Made by a program: the position numbers and the translations under genes
Part shown: piece by piece, positions 20,503 to 29,543 of the stretch
How positions within the stretch are numbered: the first letter of the stretch is position 1
How the letters are laid out: each line of letters starts with the position of its first letter
From: Leptospira andrefontaineae
GTDB lineage: Bacteria; Spirochaetota; Leptospiria; Leptospirales; Leptospiraceae
Assembly: GCF_004770105.1 (NCBI RefSeq)
Contig: NZ_RQEY01000019.1
Span: 62,001-126,000 of the forward strand
Direction of reading: 5' to 3'
Length of the DNA: 64,000 nt
The notes under the pieces: generated by a model
Seen by the model: only the letters and a program-made list of their open reading frames with translations
What the model was told of the DNA's origin: nothing
The model's database searches: none

Positions 20503-22392
20503 ATGGGCGAATACTTGGAACAAAACTACCAGGACTGGATCCCCTCCTCCTTATTTTCCTATATTGTTCTTGGGCTTCTATCCGGCTTATTCTTAGATAT
20601 TTTCTTTCCGGATCTCGCCCTAATTTGGACAGCAATACATTCAATTAGTATAATATTCTTTTCCTTTTTATTCTTCAGCAAAAAGGCCCCATACTTTTCC
20701 TGGGGAGTAATTCTATTTTTTATTTTAGCGATCTGCGGTTATACCAAAAGAACCGCTCCTTTTTTAGAAAAATCCGCTTCTTGGAAAAAAGAATTCTCTC
20801 AAAAAATCAACCAAACCTTAGATAGAGCAGAAATACAAGGCAGAGCCAGAGAAATCTCCTTAGGTTTAGTTTTAGGAGATGCAAAAAGTTTAGATAAGGA
20901 ATTTAAGAAGAATGCTAAAGAAGGCGGAATTTTACATTTATTCGCGGCCTCAGGCTTACATTTAGGAATTTTAATCGGATGTATGTTCGCTGTCCTAAAA
21001 CGAATTCCTTTTTTAGGTTATCATATTCCTAGAATACTTCCTGTATTATTCGGACTATTATACTTGGTCAGCTTAGGTTTTCCAATCTCGCTCGCAAGAG
21101 CTTGGATATTTTCTGCATGGATACTTTTACAATCTTTGTTTTTTAGAAAATCTAGACCGGTGGATCTATTGATCTCTTCTGCCGGACTTGTATATCTTTG
21201 GGATCCTGTTCGTTCCTTTGGAGTTTCTTTTTTACTTTCTTTCGGCGCAGTTTCAGGCATTCTACTATTACTACCTTGTTTCAAAAAATGCCTTCCCCAA
21301 GCTTCAGAAGATAAAACGATCTTAGCTAGGTTTGTCGGATTTTGGAGAGAAAATCTTTTAGTTTCTTTATCCGCGGGGATAGGGACCTTACCGTCCTTGA
21401 TTTACTTTTTCGGATATTATAGTTTTGGATCGCTGGGATTAAATCTGATCTTAGTCCCAATTTGCGGGATATTGCTTCCCCTATTATATTTTTCTTTGGT
21501 ATTGGAATCAATATATCTCTACTTATTTGCACAACCCGTATGGAAGATCGTTTTATTCCTCTTGGAAATTTTAGAAAAAGCCACTCTTTACTGGGGAGAA
21601 TCCAATTGGAATTGGGTGCATCATTATAGAGGAAATACGAAATTTTTCGGATTAGGGATCTGGATCTTATTCTTATTCTTCTTATTCCTTTGGAAATTAA
21701 TTCCTTCTAAAAAAATGGAAAATTCTACATTAGATCTTTCTAATTCTGTAATTGATAAAACACTTAGAACTGCTCTCTTCAAAAATATATGGATACTGGG
21801 ATTTTGTATATGTTGTGGTTTCCAATTCTTATTAGCAAACTCTTCCACTTGGATCCAACTGCCGGATGTATTTTTTGGAGATCAATTCACCTTCTTCCTT
21901 CAAGAAAAGAACAGATTGATCCTCGCAGGAAAATGTAAGTATAGTTCCAAAATTTTATACAAATCGTTGGGAAAAGATCCGGAAAGATTCTGTGGAAATT
22001 CTAAAACCGTTCACGAGATCTATATAGAACATGAGTCTTGCCTGGATTGGGTCTCGGAATGTTTAAAAAGAAACCAGAATCTATCTCTAAAATACGGGGG
22101 AAAAGAAAAACCAAAGATCGCCGGTTTCGAAAATTGGATCTTAATTCCTAAATTAGGGGAATTCCATCTACCGGATCCGGACCAAAAGCTAATACGATTC
22201 GAAGTAGGAAAAGATTCTCTCCAAACTCTCTTAAACCGTACCCAAAAAGGAGAAGGGATCATACTGATCCTTCCAAGATTTCGGATCAAGGAAGATCCAA
22301 GAGAATGGAATCGATTTAGAAAACAGCTTGGAATCGCTCCCGGTTGGAAGTTTATTGGAAGTGATGAGCTCCCCGGAATACCCGTTTTATAA
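20503..22392 (+). CDS. ComEC/Rec2-family membrane protein without the metallo-beta-lactamase domain
   Basis: A 629-aa polytopic protein. The ComEC competence domain is recognisable from ILHLFAASGLHLGILIG (about residues 145-160) and the following run of helices to about residue 430. In family members this forms the DNA channel of natural transformation. The C-terminal 190 residues lack the HxHxDH-type metal ligands of the usual ComEC metallo-beta-lactamase domain. Its 3' end overlaps the rsmA coding region by 29 nt. DNA uptake in this organism is an inference only. Confidence 0.85.
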   Translation: MGEYLEQNYQDWIPSSLFSYIVLGLLSGLFLDIFFPDLALIWTAIHSISIIFFSFLFFSKKAPYFSWGVILFFILAICGYTKRTAPFLEKSASWKKEFSQKINQTLDRAEIQGRAREISLGLVLGDAKSLDKEFKKNAKEGGILHLFAASGLHLGILIGCMFAVLKRIPFLGYHIPRILPVLFGLLYLVSLGFPISLARAWIFSAWILLQSLFFRKSRPVDLLISSAGLVYLWDPVRSFGVSFLLSFGAVSGILLLLPCFKKCLPQASEDKTILARFVGFWRENLLVSLSAGIGTLPSLIYFFGYYSFGSLGLNLILVPICGILLPLLYFSLVLESIYLYLFAQPVWKIVLFLLEILEKATLYWGESNWNWVHHYRGNTKFFGLGIWILFLFFLFLWKLIPSKKMENSTLDLSNSVIDKTLRTALFKNIWILGFCICCGFQFLLANSSTWIQLPDVFFGDQFTFFLQEKNRLILAGKCKYSSKILYKSLGKDPERFCGNSKTVHEIYIEHESCLDWVSECLKRNQNLSLKYGGKEKPKIAGFENWILIPKLGEFHLPDPDQKLIRFEVGKDSLQTLLNRTQKGEGIILILPRFRIKEDPREWNRFRKQLGIAPGWKFIGSDELPGIPVL

Positions 22393-23242
22393 ACCAAATG
22401 TCATCCGGGAATTTTTGTCAGAAAGATCTTCTGCTCCTCTCAAAAAATGGGGACAAAACTTTCTAATTGATCCAAACGCTGTGAAAACTTTGTTCTCTAG
22501 TGCTGCACCCGAACTTCTGCAAAAATCAGAACTGATCTTGGAAATCGGCCCGGGTCTTGGAGCACTTTCTCATATACTCTATGGATTGGGGAAAAAGCTG
22601 AGATTATATGAGATCGACCCGGTATATTATAAATGGCTAAATGAGTTTCTTCCCGGAACTGAAATCATTCTAGGAGATGCAAGAGATACTCTCTTAGACC
22701 AAGAGAATAGAAGCTGTTTTCTATTCGGTAACCTTCCCTATTATATCACTTCCGAACTTATTATTCTTTCTTTAGAAAAACTTCCGAATTTGCAAGGTGC
22801 AGTCTTCCTGGTCCAAAAAGAATTCGCTCAAAGGATCACTAAAGAAATTTCTTCTTTATCAATTTATGCAGGAGCATACGGAAAATTCCAAAGTAAAAAG
22901 ACGATCAAGGCCGGATGTTTTTATCCGTCTCCCAATGTGGATTCAAGTGTTCTAACATTTGTTTCAGATAAAAGATTTTCCAAAAAAATCTCTTACCAAG
23001 TTTTAGAAATTTTATGCAGAACCTTGTTTTGGGGAAAAAGAAAAAAAATAGGTTCTTCTATCAAAGAAGCTCCATTCAATTCTTTTTATCCGAATGGGCT
23101 TACTCTTCCAATCTCAGAAGAGAATTTAAGATCTAAATTAAAAGAATGTATAGAGTCAGCAGGAATTTCCTTAGATAAAAGACCGGAAGAACTAAAAGCA
23201 GAAGACTTTTATAAGATTGTGGACCTTTTCCAGATCGATTAA
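22364..23242 (+). CDS. rsmA: 16S rRNA dimethyladenosine transferase
   Basis: A 292-aa SAM-dependent enzyme (RsmA/KsgA) that dimethylates two adjacent adenines in the terminal 16S rRNA hairpin. Motifs: KKWGQNFLIDPNAV at the N-terminus, LILEIGPGLGALS (SAM loop) and the catalytic GNLPYYITSELI. I choose the ATG at 22364 (MSSPEYPF), preceded by GGAAG; a longer frame from 22328 would start deep inside comEC. The 29-nt overlap with comEC implies coupling. Convergent with rsgA across a terminator. Confidence 0.95.
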   Translation: MSSPEYPFYKPNVIREFLSERSSAPLKKWGQNFLIDPNAVKTLFSSAAPELLQKSELILEIGPGLGALSHILYGLGKKLRLYEIDPVYYKWLNEFLPGTEIILGDARDTLLDQENRSCFLFGNLPYYITSELIILSLEKLPNLQGAVFLVQKEFAQRITKEISSLSIYAGAYGKFQSKKTIKAGCFYPSPNVDSSVLTFVSDKRFSKKISYQVLEILCRTLFWGKRKKIGSSIKEAPFNSFYPNGLTLPISEENLRSKLKECIESAGISLDKRPEELKAEDFYKIVDLFQID

Positions 23243-23244
23243 AA

Positions 23245-23270
23245 AGAGCAGAGGATATCTCCTCTGCTCT
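23245..23270. terminator. Intrinsic terminator between rsmA and rsgA
   Basis: AGAGCAGAGGA (23245-23255) and TCCTCTGCTCT (23260-23270) form a perfect 11-bp stem with a TATC loop. An A-run on the left gives a T-tail for the minus strand, so it best serves rsgA, but it can also stop rsmA transcripts. Confidence 0.8.
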
Positions 23271-23277
23271 CTCAAAA

Positions 23278-24405
23278 CTAACGATACCTTTCTCGGTCTC
23301 GCTGTTGTTGCATTCTTTTTTGTTCTTTGTGGATGGATTTCCACTTCGCTTTTTGTTCTCTAAATTCAACTGAATTCGGAGCACTCAAATTCGCAGTTCT
23401 TTCTAATTCTCTTTTGAGTTTCAGATAACTTTTGAATCTTTCTTCCGAAATTTTTCCTAACTCGATCGCAAGTTTTACCCCACAATCAGGTTCACTGATA
23501 TGAGAACAATCTTGGAATTTACAATCAGAAGAAGCTTCGAAGATCTCAGGAAAGGTTTCTTCCAAACCTGAACCGTCGGACCAAAGTTGGATTTCCCTCA
23601 TACCTGGAGTATCCAAGATCCAAGCACCTGAATCCAAACGGAACATCCATCTATTTGTGGTGGTATGTCTTCCTTTTGAATCAGATTCTCTGACTTCGTT
23701 AACTGATCTGATCTTTTCTCCGATCAATAAATTGAGAAGAGAAGATTTACCTACTCCAGAAGATCCTATAAAAGCGGAAGTAGATCCGTCCTTCCAAAAC
23801 ATTTCCAGTTCTTCCAAACCTTCTTGTTTATGATTGGAAACGGAGAACACTTCAACACCGGGACAAGATTTTCGAACGATGTCGATCTTCTCCCTTAGTT
23901 CTTCTTCTTTGCCCGAATACAAATCTTTCTTTGTAAGTACTACAACCGGTGTAGCCTTACTTTCCCAGATTTGGATCAGAGTTCTTTCCAATCTTCTTGG
24001 TTGAAAGTCACCATCTAAACCATGTAGAAGAAAAATTCGATCCATGTTTGCACAGATAGGATCCGGTTTTAAAGTTTCTCCTTTCACTTTTCGAACGAGT
24101 AGACTTCTTCTAGGAAGAACCTTATGGATTAGATATTCTTCTCCGCTTAATTTAGTAACGAGAACCCAATCTCCTGCAACTGGTAGATCCAAACTAGAAC
24201 CCGCATTAAAGCGAAGTGCACCGGTTAACATTCCGGTACCTTCTTCTTTTAAACTTCCTAGTTCGAGTCGGAACTCTTGTCCTTGCTCTCCGATAATCCT
24301 TGCAGAAACCGGATCGGAGACACCTAGGTCCTCTGAAATTTTAATAAATTCTTTTTCTCTATCCGCATCCCATACGGATAAATTCAAAGATGGTTTTTGA
24401 TCCAT
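23278..24405 (-). CDS. rsgA: Ribosome small-subunit biogenesis GTPase
   Basis: A 375-aa circularly permuted GTPase (RsgA/YjeQ) that acts late in 30S assembly. The G motifs appear in the permuted order G4-G1-G3: VVVLTKKDL, then GSSGVGKSSLLNLL, then WILDTPGMREI. An OB-fold precedes them, and a C-terminal zinc knuckle shows CKFQDCSH with a later C. A basic tail rich in R, Q and K ends the protein. Its gene is convergent with rsmA; both act on the small subunit. Confidence 0.95.
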   Translation of the reverse strand: MDQKPSLNLSVWDADREKEFIKISEDLGVSDPVSARIIGEQGQEFRLELGSLKEEGTGMLTGALRFNAGSSLDLPVAGDWVLVTKLSGEEYLIHKVLPRRSLLVRKVKGETLKPDPICANMDRIFLLHGLDGDFQPRRLERTLIQIWESKATPVVVLTKKDLYSGKEEELREKIDIVRKSCPGVEVFSVSNHKQEGLEELEMFWKDGSTSAFIGSSGVGKSSLLNLLIGEKIRSVNEVRESDSKGRHTTTNRWMFRLDSGAWILDTPGMREIQLWSDGSGLEETFPEIFEASSDCKFQDCSHISEPDCGVKLAIELGKISEERFKSYLKLKRELERTANLSAPNSVEFREQKAKWKSIHKEQKRMQQQRDRERYR

Positions 24406-24582
24406 TTATTTTGCCCAAACCTATATGCATAGGTAGTCAATAAGACTAATTAATGTAACTCCCTCGTGATACGAGGGTCCTTTGAGGAAAAGGTTGTAAA
24501 CAATCAGGCAATCATATGCAAACTTACTTTTAGACTTTCGGGCCTAAGTAGAGTTGTAAAGTTTTTTTTGAGAAGAAAAAGG

Positions 24583-26106
24583 TCAGGTAGAATATTTCTG
24601 GAAGGCTTTATATTCTTCTATAACCTTCTTACCGAACTCCAACCATTCCTCGTCTTTTTTAAAACCGAAATGTTGAAGAACTTCCCAGTGAATTGCAGCC
24701 GGATCCGCTTTCCCATCCAGACATTCTATGATCCAATCGGATAAGTAGACCGCAAATACAACGTCTCTGGATTCTTTTTTGGCCATCAATGGTCTATGAT
24801 GGTATTCCGCAGCAACCTTGATAGTATCTGAGAAATTCCATTTTTCACAGATCATACCCCCTAAGGAAGTATGAGTAATTCCAAGTGCAGCTTCTTCCAA
24901 TCCAAGAGTAGAAGGTAAAAGTTTTTTTCCGGAGATATCGGCCAATTTTGCGATCGTATCTCCCTCTAAAGAAAGTAAAAGTACAAGTCCTATATTATGA
25001 AGAAGAGCGGCACAGACCAGATTGGTTAGGAATGTTTTTTTCCAGCCCATTCTTTCTCCAAGCCTTCTGCAAATATAAGCCGAAAGACTGGACATTTCCC
25101 AAATATGTTCAAACTCTTTGTATCTCTCTTCCAGGATCTTCTTGGTTCCAAGACTCAAAAGAATATTATTTAATTCTGATAGACCGATCAACTTGATCGC
25201 ATCTTCTAAAGTTTCTACTTTTCTTCCTTGTGCAAAAGAAGCTGAGTTTGCGAGTTTTAGGATATTGGTAGATAAGGAAACGTCTCTCCCGACTTGTTCC
25301 GTAATCTGCTGGATAGAAGAATCGGGCTTATTGATCAGACTCATGATCTGATTTAAGTTTTCAGGGAATGTAGGAAGTTTATCTATCTCCGCGATAATTT
25401 CAACGGTCCGTTGGTACGAAACGTTTCGATGTTTGAAATCCAATGGAATTTTAATATAAGCGGAAGTGATCCCACCTTCCGCCTTTAATTTGTAAGAGTC
25501 GGCTGCTATTCCTTCATTTTTTAGCATCAAAAGGGACATTGCAAGTCCAAGGCCTGCGCCTTCAGAATCATCCGCATGATCTGCAAAAACTTCGCCCAAA
25601 TCGTTGTATTCTTTGCTCTTTCCGATCCTGTTCTCCACACGTTTCAATTCTTCCGCAATAATGGGTGCGTTATTCGATACTCTTATTAGGAAGCTGGTTC
25701 GATTGAAAGCGAGGGTGATCAAACAATGGAATTTCACTTTTTCCAATAAGGCTGCGTATCTTTCCTTATCTTTGATCATTTCCTTTTTAAAATTCGCCAT
25801 CCCTCTCACATAGTCGTCGGGATTGGAAATGTTCAGATTATTTTCTGCGAAGAAGATACGTTTGGAATTTGCCTTAACGGCGTTCATCGCACTTTCTCTC
25901 AAGATAGAAAAAACGGATTCTTTTAGAGTGATCGCATCCAAATAGACCAGGTACCTGTCCAGGAGGATGCTAAGTAATTTATCCACACTTTTGTTCAAAG
26001 TGGTAAACCGAATATAGAGAGGATTTAGCTTTTCAATACGTTCGTTTACGTTACGAACGCTAAGATAGTATCCTTCCTTTTCGAAATGGTACCAGTTTAT
26101 ATTCAT
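24583..26106 (-). CDS. GHKL ATPase-like domain fused to HDOD domain
   Basis: A 507-aa cytoplasmic protein. Residues about 60-225 resemble a histidine-kinase-type ATPase: an N-box-like ESAMNAVKAN (71-80), VSNNAP where the kinases have a D-x-G box, and EGAGLGLAMSLLML (182-195) as the G box. Residues about 245-440 are an HDOD domain (LPTFPENLNQIMSLI, LLHNIGLVLLLSLEG), a degenerate HD hydrolase fold used in signalling. There is no phosphoacceptor histidine domain. The combination suggests a nucleotide-gated regulator; partners unknown. Confidence 0.82.
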   Translation of the reverse strand: MNINWYHFEKEGYYLSVRNVNERIEKLNPLYIRFTTLNKSVDKLLSILLDRYLVYLDAITLKESVFSILRESAMNAVKANSKRIFFAENNLNISNPDDYVRGMANFKKEMIKDKERYAALLEKVKFHCLITLAFNRTSFLIRVSNNAPIIAEELKRVENRIGKSKEYNDLGEVFADHADDSEGAGLGLAMSLLMLKNEGIAADSYKLKAEGGITSAYIKIPLDFKHRNVSYQRTVEIIAEIDKLPTFPENLNQIMSLINKPDSSIQQITEQVGRDVSLSTNILKLANSASFAQGRKVETLEDAIKLIGLSELNNILLSLGTKKILEERYKEFEHIWEMSSLSAYICRRLGERMGWKKTFLTNLVCAALLHNIGLVLLLSLEGDTIAKLADISGKKLLPSTLGLEEAALGITHTSLGGMICEKWNFSDTIKVAAEYHHRPLMAKKESRDVVFAVYLSDWIIECLDGKADPAAIHWEVLQHFGFKKDEEWLEFGKKVIEEYKAFQKYST

Positions 26107-26127
26107 TTTCGCTCGGCGGAAGGGCCT

Positions 26128-26159
26128 GCTATATCCTACTGCTGAGCAGGTTTTGTCAA
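26128..26159 (-). promoter_or_regulatory. Candidate promoter of the GHKL-HDOD gene
   Basis: On the minus strand a perfect TTGACA (26159-26154) lies 20 nt before TATAGC (26133-26128) or 18 nt before GATATA. The spacing or the -10 is imperfect, so this is tentative. The start codon follows at 26106. A short inverted repeat, CCTGCT/AGCAGG (26125-26150), overlaps the spacer. Confidence 0.35.
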
Positions 26160-26191
26160 CCCTAGATTAAATTCCCCGAATCCCTTAGGGC

Positions 26192-27007
26192 CTAAATCTC
26201 TTTGTGCCGAGTACTCAACCATAGAGTGGATTTTAAAATTACGATCCATGCTCCTACTTGGACGAATGAATAAGGTCCGTAGAAATTTTTAGGATCAGCC
26301 TTCCCCAAAAAAAGAGCGAAAGAATGATAAAAAACAGTCCCGACCTGGGGCAGAACCCAGTAGATCGTTTTTAGAACGAATTTTTTGATATCACTCGCTT
26401 CCGCAGACATATCGATATTTTGGTTATAAGCTACGAAATCCAAAATGCAGCTGAAAAGTATAAGACCGAGAGAACTTACGATCGCGAGGGATTGGTTCGA
26501 GAATAGAGTTACCAAAAGAACCAATAGAACAAAAAACGAATACACCAACATCATTGTTCCCTGATACCAAAGGAACTCCCAAGGAATTTCCAATGAGAAC
26601 CAAGAGCTGATCCCGAAAGCCAGAAGTACGAAAATCACAACGCATATAAGCAGCGCGAGCCCCTTACTTCCTACATAAGCATACGGATCCACAGGGCGAC
26701 TTAACCAAAGAGTATGGACCTGAGAGTCCATGTCTTGGCGGAGAAGGTCCGAAGTCAGAATTACCAAAAAGACCAAACTCCAAAAAGAAGTCAGAATAAA
26801 ATACATATAAGAAGAAACACCATGACTGGTCTCTCCTCCTACGGAAGTAGTGCAGGTCCATTCCCCCAAAAGGAAAAATCCAAGTAGGGAAAAATAAAAG
26901 AATATTGCCTTACGCCTTATAATTTGGACGAACGTTAGCCGAAGTAGGGTGCCTATCTGACGGAACGCGGAGGATATAAAAAATTTGAAATCAGTTTGAG
27001 AGCTCAA
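26192..27007 (-). CDS. ABC-2 type transporter permease
   Basis: A 271-aa integral membrane protein with about six helices (residues 32-50, 68-90, 110-135, 140-165, 170-190 and 245-265). It overlaps the upstream ATPase gene by 4 nt, and the two form an exporter. Family members move lipids, polysaccharides, drugs or peptides, or act in gliding motility. The substrate cannot be told from sequence. Confidence 0.82.
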   Translation of the reverse strand: MSSQTDFKFFISSAFRQIGTLLRLTFVQIIRRKAIFFYFSLLGFFLLGEWTCTTSVGGETSHGVSSYMYFILTSFWSLVFLVILTSDLLRQDMDSQVHTLWLSRPVDPYAYVGSKGLALLICVVIFVLLAFGISSWFSLEIPWEFLWYQGTMMLVYSFFVLLVLLVTLFSNQSLAIVSSLGLILFSCILDFVAYNQNIDMSAEASDIKKFVLKTIYWVLPQVGTVFYHSFALFLGKADPKNFYGPYSFVQVGAWIVILKSTLWLSTRHKEI

Positions 27008-27921
27008 TTTGATCCTCCATTCTCGGAACCTTGCGTAAGCCTGAAGAATACATCCTCTAAAGATTCAGTCTTTCTTTCGTATAGGAAAATTTCCGCACCC
27101 TTCTCCACTAAGATCGCAGGAAGTTTTTTCAGATCCACTTCCGGCTTAGGACGAATTTCCCAGATCTTTCCGTCTTTCTTATACTCCAAAGAGATCTCTT
27201 CCAGATAAGATTCAGGTGCTGACTCCAAACGAATACGTATCCTATCTTTGCCTTGTTTTAATTCGTCCAGCTTGCCCTGGGCCATTAGATTTCCTTTATG
27301 AAGGATACCAATCTCAGTACAGATCTGTTCTACTTCTAACAAACGATGAGAGTTGATGAGGATGGTGACTCCTCTCTTCTTGTTCTCTTCTAAAATTAAT
27401 TCTCTGAATTCTTTATAACCCGCAGGATCTAAACCTGTGCCGGGCTCATCTAAAAGCAAAAGTTCAGGCTCTGCACCAAGTGCATTGGCAAGCCCCAATC
27501 TTTGTAGCATGCCCTTAGAGTATGTGGAAATTTTTCGATCAGCAGCTTCTGCCAATCCTAACTTTTCTAAGAACTCAACGGTTTTCTTTTTTGCAACGGA
27601 AGAAGGTATCAATGCGAGTTTGAAACTTGCTTCTAAAAATTCTCTCCCACTCAAATAAGTAGGGACCGCCATTCTTTCCGGAAGATAACCTATCTTAGTT
27701 CGTGCAAGCGGAGAAGGTTCCAAACCCAAAACTTTACAGTGACCTTCGGTCTGTTTGGAGAAGCCAAGAAGGATACGGACCAAAGTAGTTTTACCTGCTC
27801 CGTTCTGGCCGAGTAGACCGAAAATCCCACCTTGCGGAATTTTCAGATCAATTCCTTGTAATGCTTTTACTTTCGGATAAAATTTGCGTAAGTGCTCTAT
27901 TTCAATTGCAAATTGAGGCAT
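27004..27921 (-). CDS. ABC transporter ATP-binding protein (ABC-2 exporter type)
   Basis: A 305-aa ATPase with Walker A GQNGAGKTTLVRIL (about residues 38-51), signature YSKGMLQRLGLANAL, and Walker B LLLLDEPGTGLDPAG. The C-terminal extension of about 90 residues is typical of CcmA/NatA-like subunits. Its stop overlaps the permease start, so the two are coupled. First gene of the pair; upstream it is divergent from sixA with a hairpin between. Confidence 0.93.
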   Translation of the reverse strand: MPQFAIEIEHLRKFYPKVKALQGIDLKIPQGGIFGLLGQNGAGKTTLVRILLGFSKQTEGHCKVLGLEPSPLARTKIGYLPERMAVPTYLSGREFLEASFKLALIPSSVAKKKTVEFLEKLGLAEAADRKISTYSKGMLQRLGLANALGAEPELLLLDEPGTGLDPAGYKEFRELILEENKKRGVTILINSHRLLEVEQICTEIGILHKGNLMAQGKLDELKQGKDRIRIRLESAPESYLEEISLEYKKDGKIWEIRPKPEVDLKKLPAILVEKGAEIFLYERKTESLEDVFFRLTQGSENGGSN

Positions 27922-27960
27922 TCAAAAATCCTTAGACCAAGTGCCGGAGACAATAGTTCC

Positions 27961-27985
27961 ATTGCTTCTCGAAGCAATTCTTTTT
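27961..27985 (+). terminator. Terminator-like hairpin in the divergent ABC/sixA gap
   Basis: ATTGCTTC (27961-27968) and GAAGCAAT (27971-27978) form a stem that in practice closes a 4-nt loop, followed by TTCTTTTT on the plus strand. No plus-strand gene ends here, and sixA starts 35 nt later. It could attenuate sixA or act in the 5' leader of the ABC operon. Confidence 0.5.
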
Positions 27986-28020
27986 ATTAGAACGCGTACG
28001 CACAATTCTACATTTATTCT

Positions 28021-28503
28021 ATGAAGATCATCATAGCCAGACATGGGGAAGCCGATCCCAATTCAGAAGACGGCAAAGATTCCTCCAGGGTTCTAACTCC
28101 CAAAGGGATCACAGATATAGAAAAAATGGGCCGGTTCTTTCAGACCGGATTTAAGATCAAAAAGATCTACCATAGCCCTTACGTACGCACAAAAGCCACT
28201 GCGGAAATTTATTCCAAAATCCTAAAGCCTGAATTGGAAACTGAATCTGCGGAGTATCTTCTTCCGGGAGAAGATTATTTTAGGATCTGTCCTCTTCTTA
28301 AAGATAATTCAAACTCGGATGCGATCCTTTTAGTAGGTCATAGCCCTGATGTGAGCGTATTCGCAGAAACTCTTTTGGGAATTTCAGGAGTAGGAAAATC
28401 TTTTCTATTCACTCCCGGTTCCGCACTTGCAGTCAATATTCCTCGCGAGAAATTCCAAGGAGGACAGATCATTTGGTTTGTATCTCCTGATTTCCTTTGT
28501 TGA
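28021..28503 (+). CDS. SixA-type phosphohistidine phosphatase
   Basis: A 160-aa cytoplasmic histidine phosphatase of the short SixA branch. The catalytic RHG is at residues 8-10 (IIIARHGEADPN), a second arginine lies in SPYVRTKATAEIY, and the late histidine in VGHSPDVSVF. SixA removes phosphate from histidine phosphotransfer domains; other members of the family act on small molecules. A hybrid histidine kinase is encoded elsewhere in the window, but no link is shown. The tRNA-Pro gene follows. Confidence 0.88.
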   Translation: MKIIIARHGEADPNSEDGKDSSRVLTPKGITDIEKMGRFFQTGFKIKKIYHSPYVRTKATAEIYSKILKPELETESAEYLLPGEDYFRICPLLKDNSNSDAILLVGHSPDVSVFAETLLGISGVGKSFLFTPGSALAVNIPREKFQGGQIIWFVSPDFLC

Positions 28504-28584
28504 TCTTCTCATAATAGCCAAAGATCTGTTTTCAAAAACCGGTTTACATTGGGATCTGCTCTGAAAGATCATACAACTGAGGAC

Positions 28585-28656
<72 letters not shown>

Positions 28657-28658
28657 AA

Positions 28659-28669
28659 GTCCTCTTTTT
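28659..28669 (+). terminator. Trailer pairing with tRNA leader, then T-run
   Basis: GTCCTC (28659-28664) can pair with GAGGAC (28579-28584) just before the tRNA, and TTTTT follows (28665-28669). This lengthens the acceptor stem in the precursor and looks like the terminator of the tRNA transcript. Confidence 0.5.
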
Positions 28670-28678
28670 AAACTCTCT

Positions 28679-29509
28679 TTATTCCAAACTCGGAACCTTA
28701 CATCCCACTAATTCATAAAATCTGTTGATCGTTCCTGTTCTAGATCCTGATTTGTTTCTGTTTAAGATGGTATAGAGAATATAATCGTTTTGCGATTTGA
28801 CCAAAGCACCTTGAAACCAAAAACTTCCTTCCCAAGAGCCGGTCTTTCCATACACGTTAGCCGATTTATCTACACATTCTGACCAAAAAAGGGTCTTTTT
28901 CCATTCTTCCATAATATCCTTAGGCAGCCCATAACCATTCTCAAAAATTTTGGACCAAGAAGAATGTACACTTTTAGGAGTTAATCTGATCCTTCCTCCA
29001 TGTTTTAAACTTGCAAGATCGATCCACCAATCTCGGACCTTAGGATCCAATTTAGAATTCCCTAAATAACCGATTTTACCTAAGGTAATGTCCAATTTGT
29101 CTTTTCCTAATTTAGGAAAGACTTTTTCAAAATAATCATTGGAAGAATAAAACAATGCATCTCTTAAATTCAAAAGTCTGGGCGAATTAGGAATATGTTT
29201 GTCTGCACATTCTATCTTTTCATCCGGATCAATGATTTGATTCTCAAGCAAAGACAGGACCAAATATGTTTTAAAGGTAGAAGCAGGAGAATATTCCTTT
29301 TTTAGGAATTCAGATTCACCATAGACCTTTTCCGATCTGGGTTTACCGGAACTTACCTCAGTTATAAGGATCAACTCTTCTGAGTTAGTCGTTATAGTTT
29401 TGGAAGAAAAATTTTGGGAATATAATGGAGTTAGAAGAAAAAGAAAAGAGAGTTGAAAGAGTAAAAAGCGGCCTTGAGCGGAATTCTTTCCCACTGAAAA
29501 TCGAAACAT
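28679..29509 (-). CDS. Class D beta-lactamase-like penicillin-interacting protein
   Basis: A 276-aa protein with a signal-type N-terminus. The serine-lysine pair is STFK (77-80) in EYSPASTFKTYLVL, followed by FYSSND (SxN at 122-124) and YGKTGSW (KTG at 222-224). Length and order fit OXA enzymes and BlaR sensor domains. Class D enzymes usually have SxV at the second motif; here it is SxN, as in class A enzymes and penicillin-binding proteins. The tyrosine-glycine-asparagine motif is replaced by GYLGN. It may hydrolyse beta-lactams or only bind them. AGGAAA precedes the ATG. Confidence 0.85.
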   Translation of the reverse strand: MFRFSVGKNSAQGRFLLFQLSFLFLLTPLYSQNFSSKTITTNSEELILITEVSSGKPRSEKVYGESEFLKKEYSPASTFKTYLVLSLLENQIIDPDEKIECADKHIPNSPRLLNLRDALFYSSNDYFEKVFPKLGKDKLDITLGKIGYLGNSKLDPKVRDWWIDLASLKHGGRIRLTPKSVHSSWSKIFENGYGLPKDIMEEWKKTLFWSECVDKSANVYGKTGSWEGSFWFQGALVKSQNDYILYTILNRNKSGSRTGTINRFYELVGCKVPSLE

Positions 29510-29543
29510 GATCGTTTCCTATTCCAGGGGAAAAATCCGCCCA

